DNA of 64,000 nucleotides, taken from Zopfochytrium polystomum (taxonomy: Eukaryota > Chytridiomycota > Chytridiomycetes > Chytridiales > Chytridiaceae). The notes under the pieces were generated by a model, which worked only from the letters and a program-made list of their open reading frames with translations, searched no databases and was not told the DNA's origin. Location of the stretch: positions 1 to 64,000 of the forward strand of contig JAIVFJ010000154.1 of NCBI GenBank assembly GCA_025765615.1. The letters run 5' to 3'. The position numbers were made by a program, and so were the translations under genes. This document shows, in pieces, positions 44,115-56,740 of the stretch (position 1 is its first letter; each line of letters begins with the position of its first letter).

Positions 44115-45631
44115 TGCGGAAGAAGGAGATCAAGAGGAGAATAGGGATCACAAGAGGCGGAAGGTTTCTGTGGCAAAAAAGGACATTGCTTGTCTCTGAT
44201 CTGAGGAGGCGTTTGGCTCATTAGTTGAACTTCATTCTGGTTTCGCGAGCACATCTATTGAAAAGTATTCAATCGTACAAATGTGCTGGTCGGGAATTCA
44301 ATTTGCTTATTTACTTGATCTGCACCGCTGCAGATGCTCCCGTTTTCTATGCTCGTAGAAGAGTTATCGTTCAGAGCCGTGGATCATTCGAGAAACAGAT
44401 GCATTTACCCCTCCAAAGCAAAGCCAAGAGGTGCGATGAGAAGAGATATGAAATCGCGTTGACTTGGTTGCTCAGGCTGTGCGATTGCTCACGCGGTGCA
44501 CACTCTGATCGGGGGAAATATAAAAATCGGGCACAAAAGAAAAACTAAAAGAGCAGAGAGAATCAAGGGAAGCTACGAGAAAAAAAGAAAAGGAAAGGAA
44601 CCAACTCAGACTTCACACATAGAGATTCCACAACACCTTCAACCATGGCGCCCATCTCCCTAACCCTTTGCTCCAAACCCGACCTTCTGCACACCGACGA
44701 CGACCTGGAAAGTTCTACGAGCACTGAGCCGTCAGCTGGTACTCAGCTACGTGCTAAAATCCCAAAATGAGGTAAGCCGAGCACGGTCGGGGGTGATTCT
44801 GTTTCAAAAAAAAACTCTCCAAACCCCTTGGATTCCCCTGGGGTTGTACAAGCGCTGTACATTCACACCCCCACCCTCCGCTTTCTCTTGAAAAAACGCG
44901 AAACGTCAGACCCCTAACAACGCGTTCACGGTCGCCGGTTTGGCCGCTGGGTGTGCCGAGCTTCGACTTTTTCTATCCTGGGCTTCCGACTGCGACAACG
45001 CTGGTCCCGTTCCCGTTTCGCCGGACCACCACCAATTCGAACGGCCCCTGCTGTCGGCGGCTTCGTCCCACGCAACCCTGGTCGATACTCGCCCGCTCAG
45101 GGCCGGCAGGGAAAAAAGGCAATCGAAGGCTGCACCGCCCGCGCCAAAGGAACGGGATTTGCGGTTGCCCAATTCGAGCTTGCGAAAAGGAACTGATCTT
45201 TCCGTTTCTCAACCTTTCTTTTCTCCTTCTGCTTGATAGCGCCCGCACTACCTAAACCTGTGCCCACTCAAAAAGCTCTCCAAGCGTCGTTGCTTTTTCG
45301 GGCGCCCAAGCATCAGAGCAAGCGGAGCCGCAAGTCGAAGTGAGAGATCAGTCCAGTTTTCAGTTTGCGTAAGAGAGTCTTTTTTTTTCTCCTTTTTCCG
45401 AGCACTATTGTGAAATTGAACTTGCTTCACGAATAAAAAGTTGAGGGTCTCCAACCGATCAAACTTTCCTGTATACTTCGTGTAAGAATACGCTGCATGT
45501 AACAGTGGTGATGCTCTAGACGAAGTTTAGCTGGAAAGGGTGTTACTCCCTCCTTGCCGTTCAGGCATCTTTCGGGTAGAGTCCCCCCCTTCCCAAATTG
45601 TCCAATTTTCTCTCAAAACACCAAAACAGAC
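44115..45631. other. Intergenic 1.5 kb, only a tiny ORF
   Basis: A 40-codon frame with a good ATG context starts at 44645 (MAPISLTLCSKP) and stops at 44765-44767; whether it is translated is unknown. Other frames overlap and lack motifs. The last part is the Abi promoter. Confidence 0.4.
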
Positions 45632-47559
45632 ATGCAGACTTTTGCAACCTTCTCGTCCGCGTTCCTCGCGCCGCTTGACCGGTCCCACGAAAATCTCTCG
45701 GACATTGCGGTCCACTGCGAGGACTTGGCGCTCGTCGCCCCCGGGGAGCCCACCATCGCCGAGGCCCAGAGCTACGCGGAGCAAGGGGTCGCGGCGCTGA
45801 CGTACCAGGTGGGCGAGATGAACCGTGCGTTGAAACGATGGATCGAAGAGACGGAGAAGGTCACGGCGAGGATGGGCCTTCAGGTTACGCATCTGGAAGA
45901 GGTGGGGGTTTGTGCATTACTTCCCTCGCGGGAATATATCCTCGCACGAGTTATGCGCTGACTGATAAACTGCACGCAGAGCTTGAGGATATCCCATCAC
46001 AGCAAGGTAAAAGCGAAACAAACGCAAGTCGTAGTTCCATCTCCGCAGAAGAAGCTTCTCTGCGCACTTCGTAAGATATTTGATGGGCACCAACCCAGCT
46101 TCGTCTGACTGCGCTGGTAACACAAAACACGTAATCGAATCCAGCACCTGTGAAAGTGTCCTTGAGGGCTCCCGACATGACTCTGAATTTGAACGCTCTC
46201 GATCACATCGGCACATCCTTGAGACTACTATCCACTGACCGGCCGAGCGAATGCACCGGCAGCCGTTCCATCCGAGGCGGCACCGGAACCCTCCCCGGTT
46301 CCCGCTCCTGAGCCTCCAATCCAGTCCAGCCCAGCCAAACCTGCGACGGTCCTGCCGGCGCCTGTCATCGTCGAAGTGCCCAAAATCTCCGGAACGCGCG
46401 TGATTCGGGCAAAAGTTCAGGCACCGCTGAAGCCCGCCACAGCAGCGGAAGAGGCGATGGCGCTCCTCGGCGGCTCGGCAGCATCGTTCGGACCGAGTCC
46501 CTTGCAGCGTCCGATGCCGATGCAAATCGGCGGCGGATGGAACGACTCGAGGAGCTCGTTTCCGTCGCAGAGTAAGGCTGTGCTGCGATTTCCGGTTCCT
46601 GGTTGTCACAAGCGAGTTAACTCTCCGACCTTAGACCGACGGCTCTCCATCACCACACCCGGGATCTTTGATCCGCCGCCGCCCGCGTCGAACGCCGCGG
46701 CGACCGGCTTGCCGACGCCGCCACCTCTTCCGACGGAGGTCAAGTTCAAAGCTCCGCCGCCGCCCACAAAAGACCCGCCGGCTGCCGCCGTCGCGGCGCG
46801 AGACGACGGCGCCGCGAACACGGGCGTATCCGGTCCCCACACGCCCACTGAGGCCCACCTCCCGTCTCCGGTATCTCCCAAAAGCCCGGCGTCGAGCATT
46901 CCGCCACCGCCGCCGCCGCCGCCGCCTCCAGCTGCTATCGTCCGTTCAAGCAGCCAGCAAACCGTGCGGCTCAGATCCCGCTGCCGCCGGCGCCGACGGC
47001 GCCCCCGCGCCCAACGGCGGGGGTCGCCATCACATCGCTGTCGCCGCCGCCGCCGCCACCTCCGCCACCAGCTGTGAGCACAGCCAATGCGTCGCCGGCA
47101 AAGGATTACTCCCTAGTACCTCCTCCGCCGCCTCCTCCTCCTCATCATACTTTGTCTCTGCAGCGAGCGCAAAACGACGGGCAGACGGCCCTCGTCAGCT
47201 CCTCCGCCAGCTTCCGCGCAACCCCGCGCCGATGGCGCCGGCGCGTCCTTTGCGTCCGCCATCGCGGCCTGCGGCGCTGTCCAAGAGCGCCAGGGCGACG
47301 GGCGAAGAAGGTTTGGTGATCGTGCGCGAAGAGTGGCGCGAGCTGATGGTTCATGCTTGTTGACTTGACAACCTCAGGGCATCGAGTCCAGACCCAGCCG
47401 AACGACAACGCGGCTCGCCAGGAGAGTAGGAGTGGCCCCCCGACGGGGAGCGTTGCTGCGCGGCCCGGTGTGGCGCCTGCTATGGACCTCCAGTCGCAGT
47501 TGCGGGCGAGGCTGCAGGCGCGATCGGCGGCGGCGGCGGCGGCGACGAATGGCGAATAG
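45632..47559 (+). CDS. Abl-interactor (Abi) homologue of the SCAR/WAVE complex
   Basis: Abi proteins belong to the five-part SCAR/WAVE complex that turns on Arp2/3 actin branching at the cell edge. Exon 1 encodes the Abi helical region: FLAPLDRSHENLSDIAVHCE, AQSYAEQGVAALTYQVGEMN, RWIEETEKVTARMG, QVTHLEE. After one or two short introns comes the conserved MTLNLNALDHIGTS block, corresponding to the LDxIGHG motif of animal Abi. The second half is proline-rich with several P8-P9 runs and finishes LQSQLRARLQARSAAAAAATNGE. A net frame change near 46938 in the proline region (two extra bases or one missing) is needed to keep P-rich coding. No C-terminal SH3 domain is seen, as in non-animal Abi. It fits an organism with crawling or zoospore motility. 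Confidence 0.75.
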
Positions 47560-47879
47560 GAAGAAGGATAAGAGGTGGTGCTCTGTTGGATTGATTTGGG
47601 CTCTACCGGCGTGAGTTAACGTGTGTTTGGTCACGAGAAGTCGGAATAGATCTCCTGCTGCTAGTGTGAGTGCTGCTGTCGGCGGGGTAGGTAGTGGGCG
47701 ATGTGAGTGCAATGTAACCTGTGCGCCTTGGTGCTGTGGAAGTCTGGGTCGCCACACTTTGGGGGCCAGCGAATCTTTGGGGTCGAGGGCTTGCCTTGCC
47801 AGCCAGCTGCGGGTGGAGAGACCGAGAGACAGAGGTGCCAAATCCAAAGAAGAAAGAAAACAGCACTTGGCCTGGTTGC
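47560..47879. other. Short intergenic region between Abi and FPGS
   Basis: Holds the 3' flank of the Abi gene and the promoter of the folylpolyglutamate synthase gene; no gene is seen. Confidence 0.4.
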
Positions 47880-50078
47880 ATGTCCCTTTCGCGATCCCTC
47901 ATGGCCGCCGCACGTCGCAACTACGAGGTATAGGCCACTGCACTCCTCTGCGGGGAGGGCAGGGACGGGGCGGGCGGCGGAGAGTGGACTCGGAGTCAGT
48001 CCCTGTTCGGGCAAGCGGGCGATTCGAATGCGAGCAGCTGCAGCTAGGCCTTCTCGAACGAGCTGGCACTGACTGATCCTGTTCGCGCCTCCGCCCTTCT
48101 TGCCCACACCCACAGTCAGCCGTCAACGGCTTAAACAGCTGCCAGACGAGCGCGGCCATCCTCGAAGAGATCCGCAAGTCTGGAAACTTGCTCAACCAGC
48201 AGTCTATCCCCGAGATGCGCGAGTACTTGCGGCGGATAGGCTACAGTGTAAGTTACTTGCCAATCACCTCGTTGCTTTGTCGTGGATGGCTTGCCCTCAC
48301 ACTGTGTTCCTCGACACCCCCCAACGAGCAGGCGGCGGACCTGAACCGGCTCAACATGATCCACATTGCCGGGACAAAGGGGAAGGGGTCGACCTCCGCG
48401 TTTTGCGACTCGATACTGCGCCAGTGCTCCATTGTCGAAAACGGCGTCCGACGGCCCGTCAAAACTGGTGTGTTGGGCTGTGCTTTTTTGTTTTGCGAGG
48501 GCGGTTCTCGACAATCACCCCAGGCTCACGCGTCCCTCTTGCCCACAGGTCTTTTCACCTCCCCGCACCTCATCGAAGTTCCGCGAACGCATCCGCATCA
48601 ACGGCGCCCCAATCTCCCGCGACGACTTTTCCAAACACTTTTACCACGTCTGGGACTCTTTCGAAAAGCCCGCCGTCGCGCCGTCCGAAGAAACAACGAT
48701 CGCGCCGCCGCCCTCCGCCTACGTGACTCGGAAGGGCAACGACAAGCCCAACTACTTCCGCTTCCTCTACCTCATGGCCTGCCGCGCGTTCTTGGAGGAA
48801 AATGTCGACGTCGCGATCATGGAGGTCGGCGTCGGCGGCGAGTACGACGCGACCAACGCCGTGGAGAAACCGTGGGTTACCGCGATTCACGTCGCTGGGG
48901 TTTGACCACTGCGCGCTGCTGGGATACACCATTGAGGAGATTGCGTGGCACAAGGCGGGGATTATGAAAGTACGTGGAGCACCGCCGTCGCAAGATGGAG
49001 AGATCGTATGGACGGAGATTTGTTCTGATGGAATTTATTATTTCCAGGAGGGCGTCCCAGCATTCACTGCTGATCAGCCGGAAGGAGCTCTGAGGGTCAT
49101 ACGAGAGAGAGCCGCTCAGCGAAGAGTTGCGCCATCGTTTCAGCTCGCAAGTCCGTCCTCGCTCGTCTACGAGCTGACGGAAGACGAAGAAAAAACGCTT
49201 CACCACATTCAGTTGGGTAAGTGAGCTATTTCAAACCCTAATTACCATCACAAAGACAATCCGTCGCGATGCTCACTATGTTCTGAACGCCGCAGGCCTC
49301 CACGGATCACATCAGTATAAAAACGCGGCAGTGGCGGTGCGCGCATGCAGGGAATGGCTGCACACCTACAGCCAACGGACACCTTACAAGGCTGAAGCCA
49401 CGGAGGAGGAGCTTACAGCTGGACTGGAGAAAGCATCGTGGCCCGGCCGTGCTCAGACTTTCGTGTCCGAGGAGCATCCTCAAGTCACTTGGTTGCTCGA
49501 CGGTGCTCATACTCCCGAAAGTTTGCTGGTGTGCTCAAATTGGTTCACGGATGTGTACGCACGAGAATCCACGTCGCCGTCCAAGTGAGTTTCCTTGCTC
49601 TCGAATTCCATTATATGTCCATACCGCTGTTTTTCTTTTTACTTAACGATCGTGAAAATAGCTCTACGACGAAAAATGCCTTATTTTTCAACTGCACCGG
49701 AGGTCGCGATCCGAAGGAGCTGCTTCTGCCGCTGTCTGAAGCAAGGCTGGGAATCCGCTTCGACCGCGTCTTCTTTTGCACGAACGACGTTATCTCTGTC
49801 AAAAGTCAGTTTCCGTTTGGCACTGTAAAATTCAACCAATCGCTAACCCTTCAACAATTGCCACAGACGCAGACTCTACAAACTTTACGGTTCGCAAAGA
49901 CGAATCTTTGACCTTGCAGAACTCGAATCGCCGGAAGTGGGAGGACTTGCTGCAGCCAGGGGAGGCGTGCGAGGTGCACCCCAGCATAGATAGCGCCGTC
50001 GCAAGTCTCGATGCGTGGGTGGCTGAAGCAGGGCGGGGCGAGATGCCGGGCGCTGGTGACATGGCAGCTTACATCTAG
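47880..50078 (+). CDS. Folylpolyglutamate synthase
   Basis: Adds glutamates to folates (ATP + tetrahydrofolyl-Glu(n) + Glu), retaining them in cytosol and mitochondria. Eight exons: 47880-47927, 48116-48247, 48332-48467, 48549-48969, 49048-49216, 49296-49584, 49662-49804, 49867-50078; about 515 residues, the usual length. Hallmarks: RRNYESAVNGLNSCQT, IPEMREYLRRIGYS, the P-loop MIHIAGTKGKGSTSAF, GLFTSPHLIEV followed by RERIRINGAPISRDDF, VAIMEVGVGGEYDATNAV, TSLGFDHCALLGYT.IAWHKAGIMK, VTWLLDGAHTPESL and LFFNCTGGRDPKELL. Two extra bases, at 48581-48582 and 48888, break the frame inside invariant motifs (LIEV|RERIR and VTAI|TSLGFDH). Orthologue of yeast Met7. Convergent with the LETM1-like gene. 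Confidence 0.95.
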
Positions 50079-50293
50079 TTGGGGGGTTTCTTGACCTACC
50101 TGAAGGCAGACGTGGTATAAAACTAGACAACCGAACACTGGAATGACAATATATGCATGTATTGCAACCGATCATCGCTGGCCATTCTTTGCCCTTTAAA
50201 GCCTTCCTCCGCGGCGTCCCCACACTTGACAGACGTTGATTACAGCATAGATTAGTCTGCGATCTCCGAGATTTCTACACCCAAAGTGCCCCT

Positions 50294-51723
50294 TCACAGT
50301 CTCTCCACGATCGAGCCGCTCATCCCAGTGCGTATAGCGGACGCGATAATCATCAGCCCACCCGGCATTTTCACCTCTGGGTCCACTGTGAGCGCCAACC
50401 AAGTCTCGAGTTCTACTTTGATCGCCTCGGAATCTTTTCCGATCGTCGAGCTTTTTGATTCCGGCGATACAAAGTCAGTGAAAGAAAAAACGAGAAAAAG
50501 TAAACAGCACAATGTAGCCACTCACATTCCGCGAGCTTCCGCCGCGACCCGCAGCTCGCCGTCCGTCATCGCGTCCAAACCCTCCGCCTTCATCAGCGCG
50601 TCCTCCTTCCCCAAAAAGTCAAAGTGCTGCCGCAGGCGTCCGTCTTAGCATGAACCCGACCGGCACAAGCCGGCTCCCGCGCTTCAGCCCGACCCATGTG
50701 CTGCAGTTCCGCAGCGTGTCGAGCGGCAGGTGGGACCAATCAAAGTGTTGCGGCTGGTACTGTGCGACCATCCTGACGAAATCGTTTGTGCCAAACTGCT
50801 CGGGTCGAAACTGGTGTGTGGGATGTTGTGTGGCGAAAGAGTGAGTTTAACCAGCCGTGAAGGTACTCAAAAAAAAATAATAAAAAAAACAAGGTTGCGC
50901 GGGGAATCCTCGCACAGCTTACGTTTCCGCCGTCCGCACAGCTCTTTACGAATCCCGCGGCGATTTCCAGCCTCTTTTCTTTGCTGCCGGTCCACATTTT
51001 CTCAATCTGGTTGCTCGACAAGCACGTCGACGGAACAAAGTCTGGCCGCGACACGATCAAAAAGGGCAGCGCTTCGGGGAGGATCAGCAGTACCGTGAAG
51101 AACGGCACCATCCGCTTTGCGTCGATTTCCGTCGTGCGGATCTGTTGCGAGATTGACAATTTGTTTGTTTCATGCGGTGATTCAGGGGGAAATGCCCACC
51201 ACCCAGTGGGACACCAACAAAAGAGAAAGAGACCGCTTACCAGCGCAAGTTCCCGCCTCGTGTACTCGTAGTCTTTCGCCGCCTTTTTCTTTGCAAACAG
51301 CCGTCTGACTTCCTGCGTGTTTGAATAAAACTGCTTCGCGCCGTTGTAGTACTGCTTTGCGAAATCGGTGACCTTGCGGATGGCGCGGGCGACGGGGTTG
51401 AGCGGGGCGGACGTGGCCGCGACGGTGGCGGCGGCGGCGTCGGCGACTGTGGCGGTGGTGGCGGTGGCGGCTGTTGCGATTGGTGCGGGCCGTGGCGAAG
51501 AGGGTGTGGACGATGGCGTCGTGGACAGCCGTCTGCGATCGCAGGAGGGACTGCTGCGGCCGAAGCCGAGGCCCAGCGCCAATGCGGGCGACCGCAGCGG
51601 TGCCAACGGCGAGAGTAGAGCGACTGGGCGCAGTAGCAGCGCCGTCGCCGTTGTTGCCGTCGTCGCTAAGGTGAACGAAGCCCCCGACGAGATCGGTGCT
51701 GCTCGAACTCGAATCGATCGCAT
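50294..51723 (-). CDS. LETM1-like mitochondrial inner-membrane protein
   Basis: LETM1 proteins act in mitochondrial K+/H+ homeostasis and ribosome association. The first 60 or so residues are R/S/A-rich with no acids at the start (MRSIRVRAAPISSGAS..), as in a transit peptide, followed by an alanine-rich part. NPVARAIRKVTDFAKQYYNGAKQF and RRLFAKKKAAKDYEYTRREL lead to the LETM core: IRTTEIDAKRMVPFFTVLLILPEALPF and DFVPSTCLSSNQ. Downstream exons give FGTNDFVRMVAQYQPQHFDWS, VGFMLRR, LRQHFDFLGKED, GLDAMTDGELRVAAEARGM and LETWLALT; the last ends at stop 50294-50296. About four exons. One extra base at 50639 breaks the frame between MLRR and LRQHF. No EF-hand is seen, so it may be the shorter LETMD1/Mdm38-like form. 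It is divergent from the dynein gene, 192 bases apart. Confidence 0.85.
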
Positions 51724-51915
51724 CGCTCAATGTTGTTTTTCTTTGTTTTTTTTTTTTTTTTTTTGTCTTTCACTGATTTAGTGGGTGTGTGTGTGTGCTC
51801 CGCCTCCTCCTCTTATCAGTCTGGCTTCCTGACAAGGACTGGTCGTTGAGAATTTAAACTCCGCAGGCACTCAGCGGCACCACACTTCTTCGACAATCAC
51901 CACCATTCAAACAAC

Positions 51916-54900
51916 ATGGATGGGCAGCAGCGAAAGGCCGAGACTAGGTGGGCGTTGAAGCGAGGGGAGTCAACTGCCTGCCAACCTGAAGAGACGTTGA
52001 GCAGCCAATTCTATCCTTCTTACTAACACAGTGATTTGAATGCGCGAAGCGGTTGCTACTCTTAACAATCGTTTTCTCTTTCTCCCTTTCTTTTTTTGTC
52101 GACCGGTCGACCAGATTCAACCGCCGGTCGAGCAGCAACTTTGATCCCACCGCCTTCAAATCTCGCAATGCCCTGCAAGCCTCCGGCGTCCACCCCAGCC
52201 CGTCTGTCGGATCCACCACCGCCGTTGGCGCCGGTGGCGGCGGCGGCGGGGCAGGGATGCACTCCTCCTCGACGCGGATGATGCGGAACCTCGGCGGCCA
52301 CGGCTCGCGCTCGGGCCTCGTCGGCACCAGCAGCCTCTCCAACGCCGCGATGGGCGGCTCGCAGATCCTCAGCAACGGAATTGCCTGGGAGCGTCTCCGG
52401 GATCGCGCAGGGGCAGGGCGGCCCCGCCGCCGTCACCGTGTTTGACGAGGACGGCTTCGACGTCACGCCGCTGTCCCTCGCCGGGTTCGGGAGGGGCTTG
52501 CCCGGCGGCCACGGGAAGCATCTGCACAACGATGTGCCGTCGCTATCGAGCGTGGTCAAGGTGACGGCGGGTTCTTTGGATGGTTTTCGGCCCTTTCGTT
52601 TCTAACCGCTGGAGCGTCGTCCAAAAAATATGTAGGAAACTGCCGCAGACGTGCTCAACAACCTCGAATCCATCACGATGGGCTCGTGGAACAACTCGGT
52701 CGCGCAGAAATCTGGCGGCGTCAGCTTCTCCAGCTTCAGCCGCGCATCGGGGAGCTCGTCCATGGACGACAAGGATGATGAGGCTGTGTCGGTTGGCAGC
52801 GACGACTCAAGCGAGGATAAGGAGTACGGTAGGAGCTATTGGAACGGCTGACTCAAAGTTCTTGCCCCCCAGCAGTCTCTGGCCTCCCTGATCTAACAAG
52901 TTCGTTGATTCTCCTCTTAAAGATGCGGGCCCCAACCGACGGGTCAGTGGCTTCTCAGTGTCGGGACATCACAAGTCCCCAAAAAACGTTGAAGTGCCAG
53001 ACGGAAACCGGCTTGTCCACATTCGCCTCGTCGAAACAGAGACTATCACTTTCCTGGACCTTCCGTCCAGCTCTGTCTCGGTCGACTATCCAGAAGAGGC
53101 GGCTCTGACACGGACAAACAACGCCAAATACACCGAGGTGATCTCTGCCCGCTCACATCCTCGCCTTCAAATGCTGTCTTTACTTACCCTCTTACCCATT
53201 GAACCATTTCAAACTGTCAGCTTGTTTCGACACGAGCAAACAATGAAAATTTCAGCTCGAGAGGGATGCAAACGCTCAATCTGGCTTTGAAGAGCAAAGA
53301 GGTCCAGGTTTCAGGTGTATCGCATGCATCTCAGGGGTGTATGGTCAATAACTGGATCTTGCATGACGAGCTGGCGAGCGAAAAGGACAGAGACGGAACC
53401 GACAGCAGGTTTGATTTTGTTTTTCTCTATACCGCTCTTCGAAACGGCATCCGCTTCCACGCAATTCACGCTCGCTTCCCAAAGTCCTTACATACATTGC
53501 GAAGACTGAACGAGTTATTTTTCACCAACGACTGACCAATTTTACAACCCCAACAAAAAAAAAATAAAAAATAAAAATAAAAATAAAAGTAGGAACCACG
53601 ACGTGGACCTGACCGCCATCGACCCCCTGCTAGCAGCCGGACCCGACACCGCCGCGACTGTCGGCGCCTCCGCCTCCGCGTTTCAGTCCCGGACCCAGCT
53701 GTCAGCGTCCTTCGCCGGCGAGGATGGCGCGTCGTCCGAAGCGTCGCGCTCGATCGGCGGCGCGGCGGCCTCGGCCATCGGGCACTCGGTAATCACGGTC
53801 GACGGGAAGCATCTACTTGACAACTGGATCGCGGCGGATAAGGAGACATCGCTGTTCCAGGTAACCCATGGGATGCCTATTGCCCCATTCCCTTGTCGCT
53901 CGCACGAGTGCACGGACCTCACGGCACAATTTTCACCACCCCCTAAACCCCATTTTCCGCCCCCACCACCCCTCCTTGCATCCACCATTTCTCGCATCCC
54001 AGAAACTGGACCAAGACGCCCTCCGAAAGTCCCTCGCCATCGCCGAGCGCGCCGTAATGTGCAACATCTACGAGGAGAAGCACCTCCTGTACAAAGACAT
54101 ACCGGCCCTGGACGACCTGCACGGCAGCCAGCACCCGCCGCTGCAGGATCTGCAGGACCACCCGCTGGAGTCGCTGGACCCAGCCGGCGGCGACGGCGAC
54201 GGCGAGTCTGCTGCGGTGAACGCGGACGAGTCCACCAAGAGCGAAAAGAATGGGGGCGTCCTGACCGCGAATGAAGATGGCGGCGGCGCTGCGGGGAGGG
54301 GAGAGGAGGGAGGCGGCGGTGGAGATGGAGGCGACCAGCGCGAGGTCCGAGTCGGCGAAGAAGGCGCCGACGGCGATGAGATGGGTGAGTGCCGTCGCCG
54401 AAAACTCTCCTTCTCCTGTGTTTGCCCGCACTCAAAGCGGTCCCTACTGCTCATTAATACCGATCTCCTCCACCCACCGCATGCACACCCCTCCTGAAGA
54501 CGACGCAGCAGACGCCGAGGCCGAGCAGGAATCGATTCCAAAGCTTAACTTCCTGTGGACGTACCGCTGCGAGTTGACGCGAGGGCGGGCGGTCGCGTAC
54601 ATGGCGTGGAACAAGCAGAACGAGGTGAAAAAGAAACGCCTTTCCCCGCAGCTCGCTTAGCGCGTCGTTCCGGCTCATATCTAAACAAACTCTTCTCCCG
54701 CTACAACAACAACAACTGGGCTGCTAAAGGACATTCTCGCCGTATCTTATGGCGAATCTCGCACAAACCCGCACCACCCCGCCGGCCTCGTGCTCTGCTG
54801 GTCTCTTAAAAATCCAGAGGTCCGGTTGAATAGTCCATTACGCTTCACATCCAACAGTTTTTTTTTCTTTGTTGTTGTTTTTTTTTTTGGGAATCTTCTG

Positions 54901-55431
54901 CGCATATCCGAAAAGCTGGCATGTGCTCGGAGAATCTCCACTCACATCGCATTCCGCCCTGCCCAACAAACAGTGGCCCGAGCGCATCTACCGCTCTCAA
55001 GTCCCAGCAAAAGCCCTCGACTTTTCGAAATCCAACCCGAACCTCCTCGCCGTCGGCTTCTCCGACGGCCGCATCGCCATCTACGACGTCCGCACCGGTC
55101 GCGACGCGCCAGTTCTGGACAACAAGTTTAGTCCCGATTTTCGCGCGTGTTGTCTTTCCCCGCCCCCCATTCCCGCCGTGCTTCTTTGTTTCTTCGTTTT
55201 TCCTTCAGGAGTACCTGACACACCGAAACAAAAACTCTTTGTCGTGCACCCCCGCAAAAACAGAGACTTGCCCGGCAAGCACCGCGACCCGGTGTGGGAG
55301 CTGCGGTGGGTCGACCGCGAGCGCGGCATCGGCGACGACGAGGGAAAGAGCGAGGCGCTCGTGTCCGTTTCGACCGACGGCCGCGTGTGCCAGTGGGTCA
55401 TTCGAAAGGGACTCGAGCACAGCGGTAAACC

Positions 55432-55465
<34 letters not shown>

Positions 55466-56675
55466 TTCAATATCTCGACTAAACTTCCCTCCCGCCCCCC
55501 AACTACCAGACCTGATGGTCCTCAAGCGCGTCGCAAAGCAGCAGGAAGTCAAGGCCGCGCCGCCGCCGCCTCCGGGAGCCGCAGCCGGTGCTGGCGGAGT
55601 CACGGCAGCCGCCTCCAGCAGCAGCAGCAACGCCGCCGCCGCCGCGCTGAAGTCCGGCGCGTTCATCGCCCGCCAGGCCGGCGGCCTCTGCTTTGACTTT
55701 CACCCGCGCGACCTGAACCTGTGAGAAAAGCTTCCCTTCCCCCCATGTATCGCTCACCCGCCCCACAAGCTACATCGTCGGCACCGAAGACGGCCCCCTC
55801 CACCGCTGCTCCTGCGCGTACAACGAGCAGTACCTGGCGACGTACCACGGGCACACGGCGGCGGCGTACAAGGTGCGGTGGTCGCCGTTCGTGCCCAACG
55901 TGTTCTTGTCGTGCGGCGCGGACTGGACCGTAAGGCTGTGGAACGCGGACGAGGAGGACGCGGCGGTGTTTCGGTTCCAGAGCGGGAAGGTAGGGTGGGT
56001 TGGATTTGGGGTTTGGAGGACTTTTTTGAGCGGCGTCGGGAGTTGGGGTGATACAGGGGGCGCATTCCTTTAAGCGGAGACCGTTTCTTCTTCTTTTTTC
56101 TTATGGTTTGACACAGGACGCCATCAACGACGTGGCGTGGTCGCCGTCGTGCTCGACCGTCTTTGGCTGCGTTTCGAACGAAGGGCGGCTCGAGATTTGG
56201 GACCTCAAGCACTCGGTGTGAGTAATTTTACAAAAAAAAAACAACAAAATGCAATCTCTGGCTAACTTCACATATGCCACCCCAACTTACCCCCCACAAA
56301 AAAAAAAAAAAAATCACACCATCAGCATCGACCCCGTCGTCCTCCACACCGTCCTCGACCGCCAGCTCACCGCCATCCTCTTTGCCGCACGCTCGCCCAT
56401 CGTGCTCGCCGCCGACGACAACGGCGCCGTCGCGGTGTACACGCTCAAGCGCGAAGGCGGCGGCGTCGGTGGGGCCGGTAGGAAGCCGAGCGGCGCCGCA
56501 AGTGACGTGGGCGCCGCTGCTGTGGCTGCTGCTGCTGCGGCGGCGTCGGGGGGCACGGCTGCTACTGCTGCCGCGACGGCGTCGGCGTCGGCGGCGGGGT
56601 CGGCGGCGTGGGTCGAGGCGCAGGCGGCGAGGCTGCTGGACGTGGTCAAGAACACGAGCCAGGCTGGCGGTGGCG

Positions 56676-56706
<31 letters not shown>

Positions 56707-56740
56707 TGGTGGTGGCGGCGTGGGTGCAGCAGCGGCGTAG
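51916..56740 (+). CDS. Axonemal dynein intermediate chain, DNAI4/WDR78 (IC138) type
   Basis: This WD-repeat subunit belongs to the inner-arm I1 (f) dynein of cilia and flagella. At least 13 exons. Hallmarks in order: VTVFDEDGFDVTPLS; RLVETETITFLDLPSSSVSV; the block EMQTLNLALKSKEVQ; ALRKSLAIAERAVMCNIYEEKH; IPKLNFLWTYRCELTRGRAVAYMAWNKQNE; ILAVSYGE; GLVLCWSLKNPE; WPERIYRSQVPAKALDFSKSNPNLLAVGF; DPVWELRWVDRERG; VSTDGRVCQW; YIVGTEDGPLHRCSCAYNEQYLATYHGH; VFLSCGADWTVRLWN; INDVAWSPSCSTVFG; RLEIWDLKHS. The order matches vertebrate WDR78. The C-terminus is a long A/G-rich run ending 56740. One extra base near 52381-52383 breaks the N-terminal exon. Its presence shows a flagellated life stage. Confidence 0.88.
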
